Shown here piece by piece: positions 1 through 6,746 of a DNA stretch of 46,053 bases (positions are counted from its first letter, which is position 1; every line of letters starts with the position of its first letter). Source of the stretch: an uncultured Eubacterium sp. (GTDB lineage: Bacteria > Bacillota_A > Clostridia > Lachnospirales > Lachnospiraceae); contig CAOKJJ010000013.1 in assembly GCA_948468465.1 (NCBI GenBank), forward strand, positions 1-46,053, written 5' to 3'. The notes under the pieces were generated by a model, which searched no databases, had not been told where the DNA came from, and saw nothing but the letters and a program-made list of their open reading frames with translations. Both the position numbers and the translations under genes were made by a program.

Positions 1-2
1 AG

Positions 3-293
3 CAAGCTATTGAAATGGGAATTGACGCGGCTAGCGGTTGGATATTGGGAGAACTTGAAGATGGGGAGCAAATCCCACGGGCTTCCGATTATTCTGAAAT
101 AACTGCCGAAAACGGGTGCATGATAAATATGTTATTATTAGATATTGATGCTTATGAAGAAAAATATGGTGAAAAAGCTGTAAGAAAAAACCTTACTATT
201 CCTGCATGGCTGAATACTTTTGCTGAAAAAAATAATATCAATTTCTCTAAACTTTTACAAGACACATTATTCTCAATGGCACAGGCAAAATAA
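3..293 (+). CDS. HicB-like antitoxin, 5' end outside the window
   Basis: The reading frame is open through the left edge, so this is the C-terminal part of a gene; the first in-window ATG (position 15) is probably internal. The N-terminal visible part (AASGWILGELEDGEQIP) matches the end of the HicB partial RNase-H-like fold, where a Gly-x-x-Ile-Pro turn is typical. The last ~35 residues (LTIPAWLNTFAEKNNINFSK) match the ribbon-helix-helix DNA-binding tail found on many HicB antitoxins. HicB proteins neutralise the mRNA-cleaving HicA toxin and repress their own operon. A HicA gene would be expected just upstream, outside the window; there is none downstream. A hairpin terminator follows the stop within 10 bp. 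Family assignment is by motif only. Confidence 0.75.
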   Translation, partial: QAIEMGIDAASGWILGELEDGEQIPRASDYSEITAENGCMINMLLLDIDAYEEKYGEKAVRKNLTIPAWLNTFAEKNNINFSKLLQDTLFSMAQAK

Positions 294-301
294 ATATAGG
301 G

Positions 302-327
302 AGCTGTCCATAGGGCAGCTTCTTTTT
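302..327 (+). terminator. Rho-independent terminator after the HicB-like gene
   Basis: An 8-bp stem (AGCTGTCC / GGGCAGCT, one G-U pair) with a 3-nt loop is followed by TCTTTTT. It lies 8 bp after the HicB-like stop codon and separates that gene from the Fic remnant. Confidence 0.75.
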
Positions 328-446
328 GAACTTCCCATCGTACCATTACCAGATGGAAATGGATGGATAGGGCGTATGTGGCACAGCATGCTTCTGGCCA
401 AATGGAAATATTTATTCTATTGGCTGCCAATGGAAGAGCTGATACA
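319..446 (+). pseudogene. Fic-family protein remnant, upstream part
   Basis: In the frame ending at 468, residues around PLPDGNGWIGR followed by MWHSMLLAKWKYLFYWLPME match the Fic core (HPFxDGNGRxGR) and the helix that follows it in Fic/DOC AMP-transferases. The catalytic His of the motif is Val here, the Phe is Leu and the first Arg is Trp, so even the surviving core could not be active. No N-terminal Fic domain precedes it: the HicB gene and its terminator lie directly upstream. The frame continues exactly into the second fragment at 1641-1789 if the intervening segment is removed. Beyond 446 the frame runs on to a chance stop at 466-468. Confidence 0.8.
416..446 (+). repeat. 31-bp direct repeat, left copy
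   Basis: A perfect 31-bp match to 1641-1671 (starts TCTATTGGCTGCC, ends GAGCTGATACA). The flanking bases differ on both sides. It encodes the YWLPMEELI part of the Fic remnant in the same frame in both copies. Confidence 0.95.
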
Positions 447-470
447 TTTGAAGTATGGGAATACATAAAC

Positions 471-761
471 CTAATTTTCAATCTGTAAAAGCTTATGGAA
501 ATATTGGAGATCAAAAAAATGATGGGTTTGATCGAACAACTGGTGCGTACTATGGTTAACTGTTAATTCTCCCAAATAGAAGACTCCCATTGAATGGACA
601 AAACGATTGTGTACTGCAGAGGAATAAAGTGGAGAATAGCTGGTTTGTATAACCCGACGTAACCTTTGAAACACAGCTGTATCAACAATGTTTGTCATAT
701 AGATAACAGGAATCTTAATATAGCCATAAATAGGGTCTTTAATTCTTTTGCAGGCTTTCAT
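471..761 (-). pseudogene. HD-domain (dGTPase-like) protein, truncated after the N-terminus
   Basis: The 96-aa frame begins with KRIKDPIYGYIKIP and continues DTAVFQRLRRVIQTSY and HNRFVHSMGVFYLGEL, the N-terminus of HD-domain phosphohydrolases of the dGTP triphosphohydrolase/SAMHD1-like family. The first metal-binding His of the HD motif is in the HNRFVHS segment. Family members are usually about 400 aa or longer; the HD (His-Asp) pair and the rest are missing. Similarity fades after residue ~65 (near position 560) and the remaining ~30 residues look unrelated. It starts 2 bp after the stop of the upstream minus-strand gene, so the two were probably co-transcribed. I regard it as a broken gene. 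Confidence 0.75.
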
Positions 762-763
762 GA

Positions 764-1123
764 CTATGCTCCTAATACTTGAACTGAACGTTGATTCATA
801 AATGCCAATAATACATCCAAGGCTAAATATCCTCTAAACTGTTGGATTAAATCCTCTACTTCCTTATTTTCTTTTAATTTAATACCTCTTTTTCCGTTTT
901 GTTCACTTTCTTCAAAAAACTCAGAGTAATTTCTGAAAAGCGCATCTGTATTTTCTCTTGATAAAATAAGAACAGCCTTTTCTCCGTTTTCCCTTAAAAT
1001 CTGGACTACCTCTGCCCCATACATTTCAATTTCGTTGTAAGTTAGAAATCGCTGTCCGCCCTTTTTCAGCATCTCAATCATTGCATTTGCTGCTAAATCT
1101 TCAATTCCAATGTAAAAGCACAT
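764..1123 (-). CDS. Hypothetical small protein upstream of the HD remnant
   Basis: A 119-aa protein starting MCFYIGIEDL. I chose the ATG at 1123 because AAGGAG lies 8 nt upstream; a start at 1153 would place that site inside the gene. The sequence is mixed alpha/beta, with a basic middle segment (SEQNGKRGIKLKENKE) and a hydrophobic C-terminal helix (YLALDVLLAF). I recognise no family. It sits immediately before the truncated HD gene, in a unit with its own promoter, which suggests the two once worked together. It has no obvious signal peptide or membrane segment. Confidence 0.55.
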   Translation of the reverse strand: MCFYIGIEDLAANAMIEMLKKGGQRFLTYNEIEMYGAEVVQILRENGEKAVLILSRENTDALFRNYSEFFEESEQNGKRGIKLKENKEVEDLIQQFRGYLALDVLLAFMNQRSVQVLGA

Positions 1124-1289
1124 CTTTGCCACTCCTTCTTTTTTATTTGGCATTTAAGTTGTAACCGCACAAATTCAGCTGTTATTTACATTAAGTAAAA
1201 TAAGATGAACACTTCATTTATGAAAAAAGTTTCCTTTCTTTTACTGCCTACTCAAATTATATGCCGCATGTACCAAAATAGTGTTAACT

Positions 1290-1318
1290 ATTATATCATC
1301 TTTTTATACAAATTACAA
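1290..1318 (-). promoter_or_regulatory. SigA-type promoter of the minus-strand unit in the inserted segment
   Basis: On the minus strand TTGTAA (1313-1318) and a perfect TATAAT (1290-1295) are separated by 17 bp. The start of transcription would be near 1283, giving a leader of about 160 nt before the ATG at 1123. Confidence 0.6.
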
Positions 1319-1640
1319 TCGGATTTTTTACCCCAGACACGGTAAACGCAAGCTTTCTAAACTTTTTGTAAATTTGGGAGTATTAGTATTTAACATTATA
1401 ACTATGTGTAAAGTTGTGATGGTTAAATTGTTTTGCGAATAACAATTAGACATAGGGTTTCACCATGTTTTAAACGATATGCTTAATTTGTAACTGTTAT
1501 TTTATTCCAGTATTCAATCCGGCCAGTACTTTATAAAGATAGGTCATGTCGTACCCGCATTTTTTCTGTTACTGTCAATACGCAGGCGCCAATACCAGAA
1601 AGCCTCTCCCACTCGGAAAGCCTTTTCTGACTACATGTAG
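1319..1640. other. Non-coding stretch with no recognisable feature
   Basis: No credible reading frame, tRNA or structured RNA is visible. A 14-bp perfect palindrome (GACTACATGTAGTC, 1629-1642) sits across the junction with the right copy of the direct repeat. Confidence 0.5.
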
Positions 1641-1671
1641 TCTATTGGCTGCCAATGGAAGAGCTGATACA
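1641..1671 (+). repeat. 31-bp direct repeat, right copy
   Basis: Identical to 416-446. It opens the second Fic fragment in the same reading frame. Confidence 0.95.
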
Positions 1672-1789
1672 ATCACGGCAAAAGGAATATTATGATGATC
1701 TTGATACAGCTGATATACAGGCAGATAGTGAAGGATTTGTGGAGTTGATGCTTGAAATTATAAGAGATAGTGTGAAAGAATCTGTGTAA
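1641..1789 (+). pseudogene. Fic-family protein remnant, C-terminal part
   Basis: The open frame reads YWLPMEELIQSRQKEYY, then DDLDTADIQADSEGF and VELMLEIIRDSV, ending TAA at 1787-1789. This is the typical C-terminus of Fic proteins (LPxExxIxxxQxxYYxAL, then SxxFIxFMLxxI). It has no start codon or ribosome site of its own. It joins in frame with the fragment ending at 446, and both share the 31-bp repeat. Confidence 0.8.
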
Positions 1790-1867
1790 TAAAGATAAAA
1801 ATCGGATTTTAAACAATAGAAAATGAGAAAAAATGGAGATAAAACGCATGCCTAAAACGAAAAAATG

Positions 1868-1895
1868 TTTACAAAAGAGTTTTTTTAGATATAAT
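1868..1895 (+). promoter_or_regulatory. SigA-type promoter of the AbiL/RloAB-like pair
   Basis: TTTACA (1868-1873) and a perfect TATAAT (1890-1895) with 16-bp spacing. Transcription would begin near 1902, a 25-nt leader before the ATG at 1927. This argues against translation from the upstream in-frame ATG at 1900. Confidence 0.75.
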
Positions 1896-1926
1896 ATAAA
1901 TGAATAAGAAAATTGTGAGGTATTGT

Positions 1927-3108
1927 ATGCTGATCTATTATCGCTTTAATAATTTTTGTTCATTTAACTGTGAAAGTGAGTTTTCCATGAGTGCACCAAC
2001 TGGAAAGGTGAAAAAGCGTTTTCCGTACAACTATGTTGAAACCGCAGAAGGATTTGATTTGCTGAAGTTCGCAGTAATCGTTGGTGAGAATGCTGGTGGC
2101 AAATCAAATTTTATTAATAGTCTGAAATATTTAAAAGCTTTGTTTGTAACTAATAGCCAGGTGAAGTCTGTTCGCCCGTATGTGAATGCTGCAAGTCTGA
2201 AGGATGAAAAGAATCCTGTTCAGAAGTTTGAACTATGCTTTAGAGCTGATAATGGAAAAGTCTATGTCTATCATCTGCATTTGAACGAGTCTGGGATTGT
2301 TTATGAAGAGTTACAGACTTTAAAGAAAAAAAATGCAGCAGCATCAAGTCTTTTTAAAGTGGAGAAGCAGAAGGGAGAGACTTGGCTTGCCAGTGCGAAA
2401 GAAGCAAATAGTTTAAGTAAGAGAGCGGATAAATTTCTTACTGGAGACAGTATCGGTCTTCTGGTATCTAAATTTGCACTGTTAGGCGATAAAGATGCAT
2501 TAGCAGTTGTCGAATGGATGACAGAAAAGTTATATCCGGAGTCTTTGACTTCTGACATGTCAGATGATGTTATCAGACAGGATGCAGATATGCATATTTT
2601 AGAAGATAAAAAATATTTAGAAATCTTCCGTATGGTCGATTATAGTATCTGTGGTATCGAACTTGATAAGGAAAAACCATATAGCAAAACAATCATTATA
2701 CGTAAGGGGGAAAGCGGAAATTGTTTCAGAAGAGAACTGCAGATGGATTCTACTGGCGTTCGGGAGTTTTTTGCATGGGCAGTGCATATTTTTCGTGTGG
2801 TTTATGAAAATAAAGTAGTGTTTGCGGATGAAATGGATCGAGTTTTGAATCCAATTCTATCGGATAGAGTGATTGCCTTTGTAAACGGAGCAGAGCATAA
2901 CGGACAGTTTATTTTTTCCACTCATAATGTGCTTCATCTGGATTTAAAGACATGTATGAAAGAGCAGATTTATTTTGTCACCAAGAACAGAGAGCAATTG
3001 ACTTCGGAAATGTATTCATTGTCTGATTTTACGGAAGTTCGTTATGAAACTACTAAGATTTACGAGTTTTATATGAAAGGCATTCTGGGAGGTACAGCAT
3101 TTGAGTAG
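1927..3108 (+). CDS. AAA ATPase of an AbiL/RloA-like defence pair
   Basis: A 393-aa ABC/AAA-type ATPase (AAA_15/OLD-like head). It starts MLIYYRFNNFCSF, the usual first beta strand of this family; TGAGGT lies 8 nt upstream of the ATG at 1927. Walker A is VGENAGGKSN near residue 50. Near the C-terminus VVFADEMD is the Walker B and FSTHN the switch histidine, with the D-loop between them. The middle region holds the coiled-coil/insert section. The next gene overlaps by 8 bp and encodes a RloB-type protein; ATPase + RloB pairs are known as AbiL in Lactococcus and RloA/RloB elsewhere, and act as abortive-infection systems in which the ATPase senses and RloB is the putative nuclease. The defence role is inferred from family and context. 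Confidence 0.85.
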   Translation: MLIYYRFNNFCSFNCESEFSMSAPTGKVKKRFPYNYVETAEGFDLLKFAVIVGENAGGKSNFINSLKYLKALFVTNSQVKSVRPYVNAASLKDEKNPVQKFELCFRADNGKVYVYHLHLNESGIVYEELQTLKKKNAAASSLFKVEKQKGETWLASAKEANSLSKRADKFLTGDSIGLLVSKFALLGDKDALAVVEWMTEKLYPESLTSDMSDDVIRQDADMHILEDKKYLEIFRMVDYSICGIELDKEKPYSKTIIIRKGESGNCFRRELQMDSTGVREFFAWAVHIFRVVYENKVVFADEMDRVLNPILSDRVIAFVNGAEHNGQFIFSTHNVLHLDLKTCMKEQIYFVTKNREQLTSEMYSLSDFTEVRYETTKIYEFYMKGILGGTAFE

Positions 3109-3757
3109 ACCGGAACGTAAATTACAAAAACGATTCGTTGTTTTCTGTGAAGGTGATACAGAATACAACTATATTGATAAAATGCGTGGTGTAAAACGGC
3201 AGGACGTGCAGATTTCATTAAAACTGATCAATATGCATGGCGGCGGTTACAATAACTTTTTAAAGAGAATAAAGATGGAATCGCACACAAACTGTTTGGC
3301 AAAATTTATCATTGTAGATGCTGACCGTCTGGTCATGCATTATGAAGAAAAAGACAGTTTCCTACAGTTGACAGAATATTGTAGATTACAGAATAAGAAA
3401 GGAACCATTCCTCATTTTCTAATTGTGAATAATCCGGATTTTGAATATGTTGCTTGTCTGCATATACCTGAGTATAAAGGACAGGAAGTAACAAGATTTC
3501 TGCGGGAGGTTCTTGGATTCCAGTCTTTGGAGCAGTTTAAGAAAAATACGGAAGTCTATGAGTGTCTCAATAATGGTGATTGCTCTTATCAAGTGTTGAT
3601 TCAGAAGATTCAAAGCAAAGATAAGTTTGTGAAAAATACATATTCTGTGAAAAAAAAGAATTTTGAAATTGTGATTAGTCGGACTGATGTGACATGGGAT
3701 CTGCTTGCGCACAAAGGCAGTAACATAGAAGAATTTTTTGATATCATAGAATGGTAA
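3101..3757 (+). CDS. RloB-like putative TOPRIM nuclease of the AbiL-like pair
   Basis: A 218-aa RloB-domain protein. The start is TTG at 3101 with GGAGGT 7 nt upstream, overlapping the ATPase gene by 8 bp, so translation is probably coupled. FVVFCEGDTEYNYI (residues ~12-25) carries the conserved Glu of a TOPRIM-like fold, FIIVDADRL (~67-75) the Asp-x-Asp pair, and NNPDFEYVACL (~107-117) is the NPxFE signature of RloB. These acidic residues would bind Mg2+ for nucleic-acid cleavage, as in OLD-family nucleases. Length is normal for the family. All key residues I can identify are present, so the pair looks functional. Confidence 0.85.
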   Translation: MSRPERKLQKRFVVFCEGDTEYNYIDKMRGVKRQDVQISLKLINMHGGGYNNFLKRIKMESHTNCLAKFIIVDADRLVMHYEEKDSFLQLTEYCRLQNKKGTIPHFLIVNNPDFEYVACLHIPEYKGQEVTRFLREVLGFQSLEQFKKNTEVYECLNNGDCSYQVLIQKIQSKDKFVKNTYSVKKKNFEIVISRTDVTWDLLAHKGSNIEEFFDIIEW

Positions 3758-3793
3758 AAACCCCCTCTTTCCAAATGTGTCCCAGAAAGGGGG
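3756..3793 (-). terminator. Terminator of the DUF4143 ATPase gene
   Basis: A bulged stem (CCCCC..TTTC / GAAAGGGGG) is followed on the minus strand by TTTTT. It lies between two convergent genes; on the plus strand no T-run follows, so it mainly serves the minus-strand gene. Confidence 0.65.
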
Positions 3794-3827
3794 ATGACTG
3801 GTAATGTATACAATCACTTACACCAAA

Positions 3828-5102
3828 TTAAATCAGCCAAACCGGAACATACCAGTTTTTTGCATCCACAGGAAGCAAATCATCTGCCATACATACAACG
3901 CTTCCGGTTCCGATCTCTGCTTTAAACATTTCTAATCCGCCAAAAGTTTCCGCCGCAGGAATCTGATCCAAAACATGAAAATTTTTAATGGCAGATTTTC
4001 CGGGTGAGGCAGCTTTTTTTATCTCTATTGGCGATAATATCCCATTTTGATAAATCAGAAGATCTATCTCCTTTTGATCTTTATCCCGGTAATAAAAGAT
4101 TGGCGGTTCTTTTCCTGCGTTTAAGTAACTTTTATATATTTCTGAAAAAACGTAGCTTTCAAAAATCGCACCTGACATAGCGCCTTTTTCCAATGTTTCC
4201 GGACTTCCCCATTTGAGCAGGTACGATGCCAGACCAGTATCTAAAAAGTGGAGAAGCGGCATTTTAACGACTCGTTTTAATGCATTATTATAATATGGCT
4301 GTACAAGGGCAATGATATGAGAGGATACCAGAATTGACAGCCATTTTTTGGCGGTCGGCGCCGATATACCTGCCATAGCCGCCAGTTCCCCATATACAAC
4401 GGGCTTTGCGGTATGTGCTGCAACGATTGTCATAAAATTATAAAATTGCATTTCGTCTGCAACTTGTGCCAAATCACGAATATCTCGCTGCAAATACGTA
4501 TCAACATAAGAACGGAAATAAGTTTCCCAGTCAATAGCCTCATCTGCATACAGTGCAGGCATAGAACCTCTGAATATACGTTCATAAATCTCATTTAATC
4601 CACGTTGTTTGACAACAGCTAAGCGATTGATTAATCGTTCGGCATTTGTAGTATATGGTTCGCTGGGTGTCTGGTAAATTTCCGCATCGGAAAGACCCAA
4701 TAGATTTACGATACCGACACGTCCTGCAAGAGTTTCGCTTACATGATTCATAAGGCGAAAAGCCTGAGAACCGGTGAGCCAGAAATCGCCTTTTCTTTTG
4801 GAGCGATCAGCATTTATTTTAATATAAGGAAATAATTCGGTTGCATACTGAATTTCATCAATCAGTACAGGCGGCGAATACCTTTGCAGGAACAGGCCGG
4901 GATCATGTTTCGCAAGATATCGGGCATCCGGATCGTCTAACGTAACATATTTACGTTTTATACTAGCGGTTTCCTGTGTTTCTGCTAATTTTTGCAGTAA
5001 AGTTGTTTTGCCTACTTGTCTCGGTCCAGTTACTAAAAGGACTGGAAACATGTTTGAAATCTGTGCAATTGTTTTTTCTGCCGCTCGTTTAATATATGTC
5101 AT
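3828..5102 (-). CDS. AAA ATPase with C-terminal DUF4143 nuclease-like domain
   Basis: A 424-aa protein of the widespread AAA_14/DUF4143 family. Walker A is TGPRQVGKTTL (residues ~23-33), Walker B VLIDEIQYA (~79-87), and FWLTGSQAFRLM is the sensor-1 segment. The winged-helix linker follows, and the C-terminal part (FYYRDKDQKEIDLLIYQNG, then SPIEIKKA) has the E..D..ExK pattern of a PD-(D/E)XK-like fold. The biological role of the family is not established; it is often found in accessory regions. I chose the ATG at 5102 because GAAAGGA lies upstream; the alternative TTG at 5120 lacks a site. A consensus promoter and a terminator flank it, so it is a single-gene unit. Confidence 0.88.
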   Translation of the reverse strand: MTYIKRAAEKTIAQISNMFPVLLVTGPRQVGKTTLLQKLAETQETASIKRKYVTLDDPDARYLAKHDPGLFLQRYSPPVLIDEIQYATELFPYIKINADRSKRKGDFWLTGSQAFRLMNHVSETLAGRVGIVNLLGLSDAEIYQTPSEPYTTNAERLINRLAVVKQRGLNEIYERIFRGSMPALYADEAIDWETYFRSYVDTYLQRDIRDLAQVADEMQFYNFMTIVAAHTAKPVVYGELAAMAGISAPTAKKWLSILVSSHIIALVQPYYNNALKRVVKMPLLHFLDTGLASYLLKWGSPETLEKGAMSGAIFESYVFSEIYKSYLNAGKEPPIFYYRDKDQKEIDLLIYQNGILSPIEIKKAASPGKSAIKNFHVLDQIPAAETFGGLEMFKAEIGTGSVVCMADDLLPVDAKNWYVPVWLI

Positions 5103-5165
5103 TTCTATCAGTCCTTTCAAAATAATGGCAGATGATATAATCCGTCTATTGTAAATTTGTATTTT

Positions 5166-5194
5166 ATTATAGACGCAATATAATCAATTGTCAA
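5166..5194 (-). promoter_or_regulatory. Consensus SigA promoter of the DUF4143 gene
   Basis: On the minus strand TTGACA (5189-5194) and TATAAT (5166-5171) are both perfect and exactly 17 bp apart. The leader before the ATG at 5102 is about 57 nt. A perfect promoter suggests strong constitutive expression unless it is repressed. Confidence 0.85.
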
Positions 5195-5258
5195 TCTTTA
5201 CGCTGATAAGTTTTAACATCAAGTTTGCTTTTGGGTAACAGTTTAGATCAATTGTTGC

Positions 5259-5303
5259 AAATTTGTAACAGTGCAGATAATTCTTGAACTGTTACGCAAA
5301 TTT
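5259..5303. repeat. Inverted repeat with GTAACAGT arms
   Basis: AAATTTGTAACAGT (5259-5272) pairs with ACTGTTACGCAAATTT (5288-5303) with a 2-nt bulge and a 15-nt loop. A further GTAACAGTTTAG lies at 5235-5246. It sits between the DUF4143 and DUF362 genes and may be an operator or a dispersed intergenic repeat; the same core recurs at 24206 and 44051. Confidence 0.5.
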
Positions 5304-5337
5304 ACAAAAGATTTATAATATTTCTCTCTGAAGTAGT

Positions 5338-5365
5338 TTTGCAAATGAAAAAAATGTGATAAAAT
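5338..5365 (+). promoter_or_regulatory. Possible promoter of the DUF362 gene
   Basis: TTTGCA (5338-5343), 16-bp spacer, TAAAAT (5360-5365). The -35 is weak; the position about 49 bp before the ATG fits. Confidence 0.4.
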
Positions 5366-5413
5366 AAATCCTTATAAGTGGCATTTTCAGCATTTTTTGG
5401 AAAAGGAGATAAT

Positions 5414-6538
5414 ATGGAAAAATCAAAAGTATACTATACATCATTTAAAACAAGTGATCATGAAAATCTTCTGCAGAAGCTGCGCAGATTGATGATTACA
5501 GCAGGCATGAAGGAGATTGACTTCAAAGACAAATATACGGCCATCAAGATTCATTTTGGTGAATATGGCAATCTGGCATTTTTAAGGCCAAATTATGCGA
5601 AAGTCATGGCAGACCTTGTAAAAGAATGCGGAGGGAAGCCGTTTTTAACAGACTGTAATACGCTGTATGTCGGCAGCAGGAAAAATGCGCTGGATCATAT
5701 AGAAACTGCGTATTTGAATGGATTTACCCCTTATGCGACCGGATGTCATGTCCTGATTGGAGATGGTTTGAAGGGAACGGACGAGACGCTTGTGCCGATT
5801 CATGGGGAGTATGTAAAAGAAGCCAAAATAGGTTCAGCAATTATGGATGCGGATGTATTTCTGACATTGACGCATTTTAAAGGCCATGAGATGGCGGGAT
5901 TTGGCGGTGCGTTAAAGAATATCGGTATGGGCTGCGGCTCAAGGGCAGGAAAGATGGAGATGCATAATGATGGTAAGCCGTTTGTGCAGTTTCCGGAAGG
6001 GTGTATTGGATGCGGCAGCTGTCAGCGTATTTGTGCGCATGGTGCACCGATCATTGAGAATAAAAAGGCACACATTGACCATGAAAAATGTGTGGGATGC
6101 GGCAGATGCCTTGCTGTATGTCCGAAAGATGTTATTCAGCCGAGTTCATCTTCTTCGGTAAAGAGCCTGAATTGTAAAATGGCGGAGTATAGTCTGGCAG
6201 TGTGCAAGGGACGGCCGAATTTCCATGTATCACTGATCTGCGATGTTTCGCCGAATTGTGACTGCCATGCGGAAAATGATATTCCGATTATACCGGATGT
6301 CGGCATGTTAGCTTCGTTTGATCCGGTGGCGCTGGATGTTGCGTGTGCGGATGCGGTGAATCAAATGCCTGTAATAGAAGGAAGCGTATTGAGCGATCAT
6401 CTGAAAGCGGATGCTGCGCATGGAGAGGGACACGATCATTTTCATATGACACATCCGGATACGGAGTGGAAGTCCTGTATCGAACATGCGGTAAAGATCA
6501 GGCTTGGACAGGATCAGTATGAACTGATTCAAATATAA
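5414..6538 (+). CDS. DUF362 domain protein with two 4Fe-4S clusters
   Basis: A 374-aa protein. The start at 5414 has AGGAG 7 nt upstream. The N-terminal ~190 residues (AIKIHFGEYGN, FLTDCNTLYVGSRKNA, LTHFKGHEMAGFGGALKN, then GMGCGSRAGK) are the DUF362 domain. Two ferredoxin motifs follow: CIGCGSCQRICAHGAP and CVGCGRCLAVCPK, each CxxCxxCxxxC, giving two [4Fe-4S] clusters. The rest resumes DUF362 (DVGMLASFDPVALDVACADA). A His/Asp-rich stretch (AAHGEGHDHFHMTHPD) near the C-terminus could bind metal. The family is common in anaerobes; the reaction is unknown, though a redox or electron-transfer role is likely. It is followed by 208 bp without a gene. Confidence 0.88.
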   Translation: MEKSKVYYTSFKTSDHENLLQKLRRLMITAGMKEIDFKDKYTAIKIHFGEYGNLAFLRPNYAKVMADLVKECGGKPFLTDCNTLYVGSRKNALDHIETAYLNGFTPYATGCHVLIGDGLKGTDETLVPIHGEYVKEAKIGSAIMDADVFLTLTHFKGHEMAGFGGALKNIGMGCGSRAGKMEMHNDGKPFVQFPEGCIGCGSCQRICAHGAPIIENKKAHIDHEKCVGCGRCLAVCPKDVIQPSSSSSVKSLNCKMAEYSLAVCKGRPNFHVSLICDVSPNCDCHAENDIPIIPDVGMLASFDPVALDVACADAVNQMPVIEGSVLSDHLKADAAHGEGHDHFHMTHPDTEWKSCIEHAVKIRLGQDQYELIQI

Positions 6539-6628
6539 AAGATAACATAGATATATAGAAAATAAAAAGTAACGGAACAAAAAATGACACATAGCAGGAC
6601 TGCCTGTTGGAGCGTTGCTGTATTGACT

Positions 6629-6652
6629 GCGGCAAAATTGGTTTTTTGCCGC
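6629..6652. other. GC-capped hairpin without a T-run
   Basis: GCGGCAAAA (6629-6637) pairs with TTTTGCCGC (6644-6652), 9 bp, 6-nt loop. It lies in the 208-bp gap between the DUF362 and PurM-like genes. No T-run follows, but the arm's own T stretch could act as a weak terminator. I see no promoter of clear quality in this gap. Confidence 0.45.
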
Positions 6653-6746
6653 GGAGGAAGCAGTAACATTGGAGCTGCCTATTGTTGTCAGTAAAATACG
6701 GGAGATGATGACAGTTTATAATTATAAATAAAGGCAGGGCAGGAAG

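Larger units (their letters stand above)
447..1640. mobile_element. 1.2-kb segment interrupting the fic remnant
   Basis: This segment lies between the two copies of the 31-bp direct repeat. Deleting one repeat plus the segment rejoins the two Fic fragments in frame, so it looks like an insertion into a formerly continuous gene. It carries a promoter, a small unknown gene and a truncated HD-domain gene, all on the minus strand, and about 320 bp with no recognisable gene. I see no transposase, no integrase and no terminal inverted repeats. A 31-bp duplication is longer than most transposon target duplications, so an att-like recombination or a duplication event is equally possible. Confidence 0.5.

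Noticed and set aside
220..468. 82-aa reading frame as an intact small gene
   Set aside because: It starts inside the HicB gene, crosses its terminator, and only its end resembles Fic. I treat it as a pseudogene fragment.
1319..1640. tRNA or small RNA gene as an attachment site
   Set aside because: No cloverleaf or CCA-bearing arm could be found by eye in either direction.
1900..1926. Longer start of the AbiL-like ATPase
   Set aside because: The ATG at 1900 lies at or before the predicted transcription start and has no ribosome site; MLIYYRFNNF from 1927 is the family's usual beginning.
5121..5413. Riboswitch before the DUF362 gene
   Set aside because: The inverted repeat is simple and lies upstream of the likely promoter, so it is more likely a regulator site or dispersed repeat.
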